DNA of 31,946 bases from CAZBGL01 sp964491375 (GTDB taxonomy: Bacteria; Desulfobacterota; Deferrisomatia; Deferrisomatales; Deferrisomataceae): contig CAZBGL010000082.1 of NCBI GenBank assembly GCA_964491375.1, positions 1-31,946 on the forward strand, written 5' to 3'. Positions within the stretch are counted from its first letter, which is position 1; every line of letters starts with the position of its first letter. This document shows, in pieces, positions 14,544 to 22,701 of the stretch. Below the pieces are notes generated by a model that was not told the DNA's origin, did not search any database, and saw nothing but the letters and a program-made list of their open reading frames with translations. A program made the translations under genes and the position numbers.

Positions 14544-15976
14544 GATTCCGGGTCGTCCTCGTGGCCCTCGTCTTTGCGGCGTGTGCCGGCCCAGCCCGGC
14601 TTCGGCCCCCGGATCCGCCCGTGGAGCTGGAGAACAGGGGCTTCGGGGGACTTCCGGAGGAGGCGGCGGGGAAGGTGCTCGCCCACCGGTGGTGGAGCGC
14701 GTTCGGCGACCGGGGGCTGGATGAACTGGTGGAACGGGCGGTCAAGGGCAACCTGGACCTGCGGCGGGCGGTCGCGCGCATCGCGGAGGCCCGGGCCGCG
14801 GCCGCCCGGGCCGGGGCGGTGCGGGTGCCGGCTGTAACAGGTTCGGCATCCGCCCAGCGCAGCCGGGCTCCCGGAAAGGTGGTGTTCGGAGAGCGGGTCA
14901 CCGATCGGTACGATCTGTCTGCGTTCCTTGCGTACGAAGTGGACCTGTGGGGGAGGCTCGCAAACCTGGAGGAGGCGACGCGCCTTGACCTGGAGGCGGC
15001 CCGGGAGGACGCGAAGCGCGCCTACCACCTGCTCGTGGCCGAGGTGGTGCGGGCGTGGCTCGACCTCGCCGGCGCCCTCGAACGGGCCGACGTGGCCCGC
15101 CGCACACTGGTGGCGGATCGCCAGAGGCTCGCCGTGGCCGAGATCCGCTTCCAAAGGGGGCTGGTTTCCGCCACCGACGTGCATCAGGCTCTCCGGCAGG
15201 TGTCCGACGCGCGGGCCCGGAAGGCGGCGTTCGAGCAGCAGGCCGAGCTCGCACGGCACCGGCTCCGGGTTCTGCTGGGTGAATACCCCGGGAAATGGGA
15301 TGACCTGGCTCCGGAGCTGCCCGCGGTTCCCGGGCCGGTGCCCGCAGGGCTCCCCTCGGAGCTCCTGTGGCGCCGCCCCGACCTGCGGGCTGCCGCTCGA
15401 CGGTATCTGGGCGCACGGGCCCGGGCGGCTGCGGCAGATGCCGACCGGTTCCCGCGGCTGGCCCTCACCGCCTCGGGGGGCCGCGCGAGCGAGGGGTTGC
15501 GGAATCTCGCCCTGGGAACCAGCGCGTTCTGGAATCTGATCGCGAACCTGACCCAGCCCCTGTTCGACGCCGGTGCCCGGAGGGCTGCACTCGCCGAGGC
15601 CGAAGCCCGGGCCGAGCAGGCGTTCTTGGCCTGGGGCCAGGCCGTGCTCACCGCGCTGCGGGAGGTGGAGGACGCCCTCAGCATGGAAGAGGCCCAGCGG
15701 AGGCGGCTGGCCGCGCTGCAGGGGGCCCTGCGCCACGCCCGGCAGGCCCTCGGTACGGCGGAGATCCGGTACCGGAGGGGGTTGGAGGAGATCACCCGCG
15801 CGCTGCTGGCCCGGGAGACCCTCCTGGCCGCGGAGTTGGCCGAGGTGGAGGCGCGCCACGCCCTGTTGCTCAACCGTGTATCCCTGTACCTGGCGCTGGG
15901 CGGGACGTGGGGCCACGAGGCCGGGGTGGTGGGGGCTGCGGCCCCTTCCGGCGGCCACCCGACAGCGGTTCGGTGA
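14540..15976 (+). CDS. RND efflux outer-membrane factor lipoprotein (NodT/OprM-type)
   Basis: This 478-residue TolC-superfamily channel has an N-terminal signal ending in the lipobox-like VFAAC (Cys15), so it is probably a lipoprotein. Two related OEP repeats are visible: WWSAFGDRGLDELVERAVKG, NLDLRRAVARIAEARA and LAYEVDLWGRL in the first half; LLWRRPDLRAAARR, FWNLIANLTQPLFD and ALREVEDALSMEEAQ in the second. The LWRRPDLRAA motif is typical of this family. It would form the outer-membrane duct of the tripartite pump encoded with the next two genes. Confidence 0.9.
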   Translation: MRFRVVLVALVFAACAGPARLRPPDPPVELENRGFGGLPEEAAGKVLAHRWWSAFGDRGLDELVERAVKGNLDLRRAVARIAEARAAAARAGAVRVPAVTGSASAQRSRAPGKVVFGERVTDRYDLSAFLAYEVDLWGRLANLEEATRLDLEAAREDAKRAYHLLVAEVVRAWLDLAGALERADVARRTLVADRQRLAVAEIRFQRGLVSATDVHQALRQVSDARARKAAFEQQAELARHRLRVLLGEYPGKWDDLAPELPAVPGPVPAGLPSELLWRRPDLRAAARRYLGARARAAAADADRFPRLALTASGGRASEGLRNLALGTSAFWNLIANLTQPLFDAGARRAALAEAEARAEQAFLAWGQAVLTALREVEDALSMEEAQRRRLAALQGALRHARQALGTAEIRYRRGLEEITRALLARETLLAAELAEVEARHALLLNRVSLYLALGGTWGHEAGVVGAAAPSGGHPTAVR

Positions 15977-15988
15977 ATCGAGGATCCA

Positions 15989-17167
15989 ATGGGCAGCCTT
16001 TTGAGCATCCGCCACATCATCCGCGGCCTCCTGACGATCCTTCTCCCCATGGCCGTGCTGGGGGCTGGCTTGCTGGGTTTCAAAGCCCTGGTGGAGAGCC
16101 GCAAGCCCCCTCCGCGGCGGGAACAGATTCGCGCGGGTCCGCTGGTTCGGGTTGTAACAGCCACACCCGAGGATGTTCGGGTCGAGGTGGTGGCCTACGG
16201 TACGGTCCGGCCAGCGACCGAGATCGAGCTGGCGCCCCAGGTGTCCGGGATGGTGGTGGAGGTGTCCCCGAACCTGGTGAGCGGGGGGTTCGTGGCCGAG
16301 GGCGAGATCCTCGCGCGGATCGATCCCCGGGACTACGAGCTCGAGTTGCGCGCGGCCCGGGCTGCGGTGGAGCAGGCCACCTTCCAGCTCGAAAAGGTCC
16401 GCGCCGAGGCCGAGGCCGCGCGGGAGGAGTGGCGTCAGGTATACGGGGACCGTCCACCCCCGGAAGAGGCGGGTCTGCTGTTTCGCGGCCCCCAGCTCCG
16501 GCGGGCGCGGGCGGACCTGGAGGCCGCAAGGGCGCGGGTCGAGGCGGCCCGCCTGGCCCTGGAGCGCACGGTGCTGCGGGCCCCGTTTGCGGCCCGGGTA
16601 CGGTCCGAGAACGTGGACGTGGGCCAGTACCTCACCCCGGGGCGGGCTATTGCACGGCTTTACGCCACCGATGCGGTGGAGGTGGTGTTCCCAGTGGCGA
16701 CCGGCGACCTGGGCTGGATCGATCCTCCCCACCCGGAGCGCGGCCCGCGCGTCGTGGTGGAGGGAACCTACGCAGGGCGGAAAGCGCGGTGGGAGGGGCG
16801 AATCGTGCGCACCGAGGCCGAGGTGGACGCGGCCTCCCGCACGGTGGGGCTGGTAGCCCGGGTGGAGGAGCCGTTCCGTGCCGGGCGCGATCCGCTGGTG
16901 GTGGGGCTTTTCGTGACCGGCCGGATCCAGGGGAAAACCCTCCGGCACGTCTTCCCGCTGCCCAGGGAGGCGCTGCGGGAAGGGAGCGTGGTGTGGGTGG
17001 TGGACAATGGAGGAAGCCTGCGGTTTCGGCCGGTGGAGGTGGCCAGGGTCGAGGGGGACCGGGTGCTCGTCTCCCATGGACTTGAGCCAGGTGAACGGGT
17101 GGTGGTGAGCCGGGTGGACGCGGTGGCTGACGGCATGGCCGTGCGCGTGGCGGAGGTCGAGCCGTGA
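15989..17167 (+). CDS. RND efflux periplasmic adaptor (membrane fusion protein, HlyD/AcrA family)
   Basis: This 392-residue adaptor has an N-terminal uncleaved-type hydrophobic anchor (about residues 14-34) followed by the periplasmic part. The barrel and lipoyl segments are EIELAPQVSGMVVEV and GEILARIDPRDYEL. A long charged alpha-hairpin (about residues 110-200, rich in A, E and R) ends at LERTVLRAPFAARVRSENVD, the second lipoyl half. The beta-barrel follows. It bridges the inner-membrane RND protein and the outer-membrane factor. It starts 12 bases after the outer-membrane gene with a GAGGA site, and its stop overlaps the RND start (GTGA). Confidence 0.92.
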   Translation: MGSLLSIRHIIRGLLTILLPMAVLGAGLLGFKALVESRKPPPRREQIRAGPLVRVVTATPEDVRVEVVAYGTVRPATEIELAPQVSGMVVEVSPNLVSGGFVAEGEILARIDPRDYELELRAARAAVEQATFQLEKVRAEAEAAREEWRQVYGDRPPPEEAGLLFRGPQLRRARADLEAARARVEAARLALERTVLRAPFAARVRSENVDVGQYLTPGRAIARLYATDAVEVVFPVATGDLGWIDPPHPERGPRVVVEGTYAGRKARWEGRIVRTEAEVDAASRTVGLVARVEEPFRAGRDPLVVGLFVTGRIQGKTLRHVFPLPREALREGSVVWVVDNGGSLRFRPVEVARVEGDRVLVSHGLEPGERVVVSRVDAVADGMAVRVAEVEP

Positions 17168-20100
17168 TTCCCGGGGTAAAGCGCGGGCCGATCGCCTGGT
17201 TCGTGGAGAACCACGTCGCCGCGAACCTCCTCATGGTGTTCGTGCTCGCGGCCGGCGCGCTCACCCTGGGGAGCATCCGGCAGGAGGTGTTCCCTGAAAC
17301 CGGGCTCGACACGATTTCGATCACGGTGGCTTACCCGGGGGCGAGCCCCGAGGAGGTGGAGGAAGCGATCTGCACCCGGATCGAGGAGCGGGTGGCCGCT
17401 GTGGATGGGGTAAGGCGCATCACGTCCACGGCGTCCGAGGGCGTGGGCACCGTGCTCTTGGAGCTCGAACGGGGGGCCGACGCCTTCCGGGTGCTCCGGG
17501 ACGTGGAGAGCGAGGTGGACCGGATCAGCACCTTTCCGGAGGATGCCGAAGAACCCGTGGTGACCGAGCTCGTCCGCCGCCGCCAGGTGGTGGACCTGGT
17601 GGTCTACGGCGACGTGCCCGAGCGTACCCTCAAGGTGCTGGCCGAGCGAATCCGGGATGACCTCACGGCCCTTCCCAACCTCTCCCAGGTGGAAGTGCTC
17701 GGAACCCGGGATTACCAGATCGCGGTCGAGGTGCCCGAGGCCAGCCTCCGAAAGTACGGGCTGACCCTGACCCAGGTGGCCGAAGCCGTGCGGCGCTCCA
17801 GCCTGGATCTTCCCGCCGGGACCCTGCGAACCCGGGGCAGTGAGATCTTGGTGCGCACCAAGGGGCAGCGGTACACCGGCCGGGAGTTTGAGGACGTCGT
17901 GGTGACCGCGCGCCCCGACGGCACTCGCGTGCTCCTGCGGGACATCGCCGTGGTCCGGGACGGTTTCGACGAGGAGAGCGAGCGGATCACGCGGTTCGAC
18001 GGAACGCCCGCGGTGCTCCTCGAGATCTACCGCACGGGGAACCAGGACGCGATCGACGTGGCCGACACGGTGAAGCGCTACGTGGCCGAACACGCTGCGG
18101 AGCTCCCCGCTGGGGTGAAGTTGGCCGTGTGGCGCGACCGCACCGACATTCTCAAGGCACGCCGCGACCTTTTGCTGAGGAACGCCAAGCTGGGCCTGGT
18201 GCTCGTGTTTGGAAGCCTGCTGCTGTTCTTGGCCCCCCGGCTCGCCTTCTGGGTCACCATGGGCATCCCTGTGTCGTTCCTGGGGGCGTTGGCGCTCCTG
18301 CCCCATCTGGGCGTCACCATCAACATGATCTCCCTGTTCGCGTTCATCCTGGCCCTGGGCATCGTGGTGGACGATGCCATCGTGGTGGGAGAGGGGGTGT
18401 ACCGCCATCTGGAGGACGGAAGCCCGCCGGCTGCGGCAGCGGTCATGGGTGCCCGGGAAATGGCCGTTCCAGTCACGTTCTCGGTGCTTACCACGATCGC
18501 CGCCTTTGTGCCGCTCCTGTTCGTGGAGGGCACGATGGGCAAGTTCATGCGGGTAATCCCCCTGGTTGTCATCGCGGCGTTCGCGATCTCGCTCTTGGAG
18601 TCCCTGTTCATCCTGCCCGCCCATCTTTCGGCGATCCCCCCGCCCCGGGGTAGGGCCGGTCCCCTGGAACGGTTCCGAAGGATGTTCGCCAGGGGGCTTG
18701 CGGCGTTCGTGAGGGGGCCCTATGCCGGGCTGCTGCGCCGCGCGGTGTCGTGGCGGTACGTTACGATCTCGGTGTTCGCCGCGGTGTTCCTGGTGACTCT
18801 GGGTTGGGTGGCCGGGGGCCGGATCAAATTCGTGTTCTTTCCAAAGGTGGAGTCGGACCGGGTCACCGCCAGTCTGGTGATGCCCGAGGGGACCTCCCTG
18901 GCTGAGACGGCCCGGGCGGTCCGGCGGATCGAGGCGGCGGCGCGCCGGGTCCGCGACGAGATGTCGGAGGGGGGGCGCCCGATCGTCACCCACGTGTACA
19001 CCCTGGTCGGCCAGGGTTCAGGGGGACGCACCGGGTCCCACCTGGCCACGGTCCGGCTCCAGTTGCTGCCCTCCGAGGAGCGGGCCACGCCTTCGGCCCG
19101 CATCGCGGCCCGGTGGCGGGATCTCACCGGCCCGATCCCCGGCGCCGAGTCACTGACCTTTGCGTCGAGCCTGTTCGCGGCGGGGGAGCCCATCGTGGTG
19201 CGCCTGTCGGCCGAGCGGTTCCACACCCTGGAGGAGGCGGCGGCACGGGTAAAAGAGGCCCTGGCCGGGTACCCCGGGGTGACGGACATCCGGGACTCGT
19301 TCCAGCAGGGCAAACTCGAGATGCGGCTACGGCTCAAGCCCCCGGCGCGGCTCCTCGGGCTCACCCTGAACGACCTCGCCCGCCAGGTACGCGCCGCTCT
19401 CCAGGGGGAGGAGGCCCTGCGGATCCAGCGCGGCCGGGACGAGGTCAAGGTGGTGGTCCGGTACCCTGGGGACGAGCGCCGCAGCCTCGGGAACGTGGAG
19501 GCGATGTGGGTGCGCAGTCCGGGCGGGGCGGCGGTGCCGTTTTCCGAGGTGGCCGAGGTGGTGCTCACCCGGGGGTATGCCACCATCTCCCGCGAGGACC
19601 GAAGACGGGTGGTCAACGTGCTGGCCGACGTGGACGAGGACGTGACCAACGCCAAGGAGGTGTTGGCCGACCTCGCGGCACGGCACCTCCCGGGAGTCCT
19701 CTCGGACTATCCGGGCCTCTCCTATAGCTTCGAGGGCCAGGAAAAGGACCGGCGCGAGTCCCTGGGTAGCCTGTGGAAGGGGTTCGCCGTGGCTCTCCTG
19801 GCCATCTACACGCTCCTTGCGATCCCGTTCCGGTCCTATATCCAGCCGCTGATCGTGATGGCCGCGATTCCCTTCGGGATCGTGGGGGCGATCTGGGGGC
19901 ACGTGCTCCTGGGGCTTCCGCTCACGATCCTGTCCATGTTCGGGGTGGTGGCGGCCTCGGGCGTGGTGGTGAACGACGCCTTGGTGCTCATCGACTTTGC
20001 CAATCGGGCCCGCCGGGCGGGCTCCCCCCTGTTGCGCGCTGCGGTGGATGCAGGCATCCGGCGGTTCCGGCCCGTGCTGCTCACCACGCTCACCACGTTT

Positions 20101-20316
20101 TTCGGCCTGGTTCCGATGATCGCGGAGCGCAGCGTGCAGGCCCAGTTTCTGATCCCCATGGCCGTGAGCCTCGCTTTCGGTGTGGCCGTCTCCACCACCG
20201 TGACCCTGCTGCTGGTGCCGTCCCTGTACATCGCGGTGGAGGACGTGGCGGGGCTGGTGCGCCGCTTCGGCGCGACGGCAGGGGGCGCCGTGGAGACAGC
20301 GGGCCAGGGGGTCTAG
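17164..20316 (+). CDS. RND-family efflux transporter permease (AcrB-like)
   Basis: This 1050-residue RND permease begins at a GTG overlapping the adaptor stop (MIPGVKRGPIAWFVENHVAANLLM). The first helix is followed by the porter-domain start FPETGLDTISITVAYPGASPEEVEE. In TM4 the proton-relay pair is Asp403-Asp404 (GIVVDDAIVVGEG). In TM10 the segment SGVVVNDALVLIDF places Asn937 where AcrB has the relay Lys, as in one widespread HAE-1-like subgroup. The protein uses proton-motive force to expel hydrophobic or amphiphilic compounds with its two partners upstream. The family is certain; substrates are unknown. Confidence 0.93.
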   Translation: MIPGVKRGPIAWFVENHVAANLLMVFVLAAGALTLGSIRQEVFPETGLDTISITVAYPGASPEEVEEAICTRIEERVAAVDGVRRITSTASEGVGTVLLELERGADAFRVLRDVESEVDRISTFPEDAEEPVVTELVRRRQVVDLVVYGDVPERTLKVLAERIRDDLTALPNLSQVEVLGTRDYQIAVEVPEASLRKYGLTLTQVAEAVRRSSLDLPAGTLRTRGSEILVRTKGQRYTGREFEDVVVTARPDGTRVLLRDIAVVRDGFDEESERITRFDGTPAVLLEIYRTGNQDAIDVADTVKRYVAEHAAELPAGVKLAVWRDRTDILKARRDLLLRNAKLGLVLVFGSLLLFLAPRLAFWVTMGIPVSFLGALALLPHLGVTINMISLFAFILALGIVVDDAIVVGEGVYRHLEDGSPPAAAAVMGAREMAVPVTFSVLTTIAAFVPLLFVEGTMGKFMRVIPLVVIAAFAISLLESLFILPAHLSAIPPPRGRAGPLERFRRMFARGLAAFVRGPYAGLLRRAVSWRYVTISVFAAVFLVTLGWVAGGRIKFVFFPKVESDRVTASLVMPEGTSLAETARAVRRIEAAARRVRDEMSEGGRPIVTHVYTLVGQGSGGRTGSHLATVRLQLLPSEERATPSARIAARWRDLTGPIPGAESLTFASSLFAAGEPIVVRLSAERFHTLEEAAARVKEALAGYPGVTDIRDSFQQGKLEMRLRLKPPARLLGLTLNDLARQVRAALQGEEALRIQRGRDEVKVVVRYPGDERRSLGNVEAMWVRSPGGAAVPFSEVAEVVLTRGYATISREDRRRVVNVLADVDEDVTNAKEVLADLAARHLPGVLSDYPGLSYSFEGQEKDRRESLGSLWKGFAVALLAIYTLLAIPFRSYIQPLIVMAAIPFGIVGAIWGHVLLGLPLTILSMFGVVAASGVVVNDALVLIDFANRARRAGSPLLRAAVDAGIRRFRPVLLTTLTTFFGLVPMIAERSVQAQFLIPMAVSLAFGVAVSTTVTLLLVPSLYIAVEDVAGLVRRFGATAGGAVETAGQGV

Positions 20317-20347
20317 CCCCGCCCGGGTGGGCCGCCGTTGGGAGGCA

Positions 20348-20367
20348 GGGGCCGGAAGGACGGCCCC
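20348..20367 (+). terminator. Possible terminator hairpin after the RND operon
   Basis: Perfect 7-bp arms GGGGCCG (20348-20354) and CGGCCCC (20361-20367) with a 6-nt loop, 31 nt after the RND stop. There is no T run, so it is weak evidence. The rest of the gap to cheV (20317-20479) shows no gene. Confidence 0.3.
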
Positions 20368-20479
20368 GAGGCCTGTGCCCGACGGCACGCCCCTCCTTCC
20401 GGGGCGGGAAGCCCTCAAGCTCTTCCGGCCTCGGGCCGATGGGTCTACTCGATCTGTGCCTGTCCCAGGAGGGAGTCCC

Positions 20480-21385
20480 ATGGAGACCAGCAGCATCCTC
20501 ACGGAAGTGGGAACCAACGAACTCGAGGTGGTGGAGTTCGAGATCGACGGCCGAAGTTACGCGATCAACGTGGCCAAGGTGCGGGAGATCGTCCGGTTCC
20601 AGGACCCCATCCCCATTCCTCACACCCACCCGTGCGTCCTCGGGGTGTTCCGGAACCGGGACGACGTGATCCCCATGGTGGACCTGGGGCGGTGGCTGGA
20701 GAGCGAGGCGGAAATCGACCCCAAGCACGCCCGGATCATCATCGCGGAGTTCAACCGGATGCGGGTGGGCTTCCTGGTCCACCGGGTGGAGCGGATCCAC
20801 CGGACCCACTGGGGTGCCCTGGAGGCTCCCGAGGGGTCGTCCCTGGTGGAGAGCCCGGCCACGCTGGGGATCATCCGGCTCGGCGAAGGGGAATCCCAGA
20901 GGATCCTGTTCCTGCTGGACTTTGAGCGGATCGTGGCCGAGTTGGCCCCCAACCGAGGTCTCCGGGACGAGGTGCGGATGGACCGGAACGAGCTACGCCG
21001 AGGGCGCGTCATCCTGTTGGCCGAGGACTCGGAAATGGTGCGCACCGTGATGAAGCGCAAGCTCGAGGAGGGGGGGTACACCGTGCTGGCGGTCAAGGAC
21101 GGCGCGGCCGCCTGGGAGGTGCTGGATTCCGAGACCCGCGTGGACCTCGTGATCTCGGACATCGAGATGCCCCGGATGGACGGCCATCACCTGATCAAGC
21201 GCATCCGGGAAGACGAGCGGTTCCAGAACTTGCCCGTGGTCCTGTATTCTTCGATGATCTACGAGGAAATGCGGGAAAAGGGCGAAAGCCTGGGGGCCAC
21301 GGCCCAGATCTGCAAGCCGGAGCTGCCGAAGCTGCTGGAAACCGTGGACCGGCTGATCCTGGACGAGGCCCGGCAGGCGGCTTGA
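20480..21385 (+). CDS. cheV: Chemotaxis protein CheV (CheW-like domain plus response-regulator receiver)
   Basis: This 301-residue adaptor couples chemoreceptors to the CheA kinase and adapts by phosphorylation. The CheW-like domain covers about residues 12-155 (EFEIDGRSYAINVAKVREIV, GVFRNRDDVIPMVDLGRWL). The receiver domain is about 175-297, with acidic pair Glu182-Asp183, phospho-acceptor Asp227 (VISDIEMPRMDG), Ser257/258 and Lys279-Pro280. All catalytic receiver residues are present, so it should be phosphorylatable. The ATG at 20480 has an AGGAGGG ribosome site; an upstream in-frame ATG at 20327 would add an unrelated extension. No other chemotaxis gene lies in the window. Confidence 0.93.
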   Translation: METSSILTEVGTNELEVVEFEIDGRSYAINVAKVREIVRFQDPIPIPHTHPCVLGVFRNRDDVIPMVDLGRWLESEAEIDPKHARIIIAEFNRMRVGFLVHRVERIHRTHWGALEAPEGSSLVESPATLGIIRLGEGESQRILFLLDFERIVAELAPNRGLRDEVRMDRNELRRGRVILLAEDSEMVRTVMKRKLEEGGYTVLAVKDGAAAWEVLDSETRVDLVISDIEMPRMDGHHLIKRIREDERFQNLPVVLYSSMIYEEMREKGESLGATAQICKPELPKLLETVDRLILDEARQAA

Positions 21386-21443
21386 CACTCCGGTCCCACG
21401 GTCCGTACCATCAGGTCTCCTTTTCGTTCACAAGGAGCAGCGG

Positions 21444-21950
21444 ATGGACGGACCGGAGCGGGCCGAACGCGCCCACGGGCCTCCAGCGTCCCCTCAACCC
21501 GCCCCCCCCATCCCGGAACAGGGCCCTGCGGACAGGGCCGCCCTGGAAGAGGATTTTTCCGCCATCCAGGAGGAACAGCAGGAGGTGGAGGAGGCGGCCC
21601 GGAGACCGCCACGGCCCGAACCGGGGTCCCGCGAGCGCACGGACCGGTCGTTCCTGATGGCCGTGTTGGTGCTGGGGATCGTGGTGGTGGCCCTGTGGAT
21701 CGGAGGGACCGCCCTGTGGTCGCTCCGGCAGGACCTTCAGAGGGTCGAGGCGCGGATCGATCGGCTCCAGGCGCGCGTGGAAACCTCGGTGGCCGCCCGC
21801 AACCGGGCCGTGGTCCGTCGCGCCCTGGCCGACCTCCGGTCGCTCCGGTCGACCCTTCCCGGGGACCTGACCGGTTCCCTGGAGCGCGCCGAGAAGGCCC
21901 TGGAGTCCCTGGAACGGGGGCTGGGGGCCTCGGCACCGGCCGGCCGCTGA
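21444..21950 (+). CDS. Small membrane protein with Pro-rich N-terminus and C-terminal coiled coil (unknown)
   Basis: I do not recognise this 168-residue protein. Residues 1-30 are proline-rich, 33-55 are acidic and probably helical (ALEEDFSAIQEEQQEVEEAA), 70-93 form one membrane helix (MAVLVLGIVVVALWIGGTALW), and 94-160 are a charged heptad-like helix (LRQDLQRVEARIDRLQARVE). There is no signal peptide before the helix, so an N-in, C-out bitopic topology is plausible. It has an AAGGAG ribosome site and sits 58 bases after cheV, probably co-transcribed. A membrane-anchored scaffold or receptor-array accessory role is possible but not shown. Confidence 0.7.
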   Translation: MDGPERAERAHGPPASPQPAPPIPEQGPADRAALEEDFSAIQEEQQEVEEAARRPPRPEPGSRERTDRSFLMAVLVLGIVVVALWIGGTALWSLRQDLQRVEARIDRLQARVETSVAARNRAVVRRALADLRSLRSTLPGDLTGSLERAEKALESLERGLGASAPAGR

Positions 21951-21975
21951 ATCGCCCCGTCCGCCGGCTCCCGGC

Positions 21976-22701
21976 TCACCCCTCGCCCAGGTAGGCCTCG
22001 CGCACCTTGGGATTTTCCAGGAGGGCCTTGGCCGAGTCCTGGAGGACGATCCGGCCCGTCTCCAGGACCCACCCGTAGTCCGCCAGCTGGAGCGCCGCGT
22101 GGGCGTTCTGCTCCACCAGCAGGACCGTGATCTTCTCCTTGGCGATCTCGGCGATGATCTCGAAGATGGTCTCCACCACCAGGGGGGCGAGCCCCAGGCT
22201 GGGCTCGTCCAGAAGGAGCAGCTTGGGCCGGCTCATCAGGGCCCGACCGATGGCGAGCATCTGCTGTTCGCCGCCCGAGAGGGTGCCGCCCTCCTGGTTC
22301 AGGCGCTCGGCCAGCCGCGGAAAATACCGGAGCACCCGGTCCAGGTCGTCCTGGACGCCCTTTTTGTCGTTGCGCACGTAGGCGCCCAAGAGCAGGTTCT
22401 CGCGCACGGTGAGCCGGGGAAAGATCCGTCGGCCCTCGGGCACCTGGCTGATGCCCATGCGCACGATCTCGTCCGGCGGAGTCCGGTGGATGGGCTGTCC
22501 GAGGAACTCGATGGTGCCCTGGCGGCAGCGCTCGATGCCCGAGATGGTCATCAGCGTGGTGGACTTGCCGGCACCGTTGGCGCCGATCAGGCATCCGATC
22601 TGCCCTTCGGCCAGCTCGAACGAGATGCCTTTGAGGGCGTGGATGTTGCCGTAGTAGGTGTGCACGTCCGAAAGCTTCAGCATGGGCTGGACGTCAGGCA
22701 T
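21976..22701 (-). CDS. livF: Branched-chain amino acid ABC transporter, ATP-binding protein LivF (cluster 2)
   Basis: This is a 241-residue, fully canonical LivF. It has Walker A GANGAGKSTTLM, the LivF-specific SQVPEGRRIFPRLTVRENL, signature LSGGEQQMLAIGRAL, Walker B LLLLDEPSLGLAP and switch VLLVEQNAHAAL. The start ATG at 22701 overlaps the end of livG by 8 bases. It is the last gene of the second liv operon. It pairs with the unusual membrane-inserted LivG just upstream, so any anchoring feature of that partner affects only one of the two ATPase sites. No terminator is obvious in the 25-base gap to the convergent gene. Confidence 0.95.
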   Translation of the reverse strand: MPDVQPMLKLSDVHTYYGNIHALKGISFELAEGQIGCLIGANGAGKSTTLMTISGIERCRQGTIEFLGQPIHRTPPDEIVRMGISQVPEGRRIFPRLTVRENLLLGAYVRNDKKGVQDDLDRVLRYFPRLAERLNQEGGTLSGGEQQMLAIGRALMSRPKLLLLDEPSLGLAPLVVETIFEIIAEIAKEKITVLLVEQNAHAALQLADYGWVLETGRIVLQDSAKALLENPKVREAYLGEG

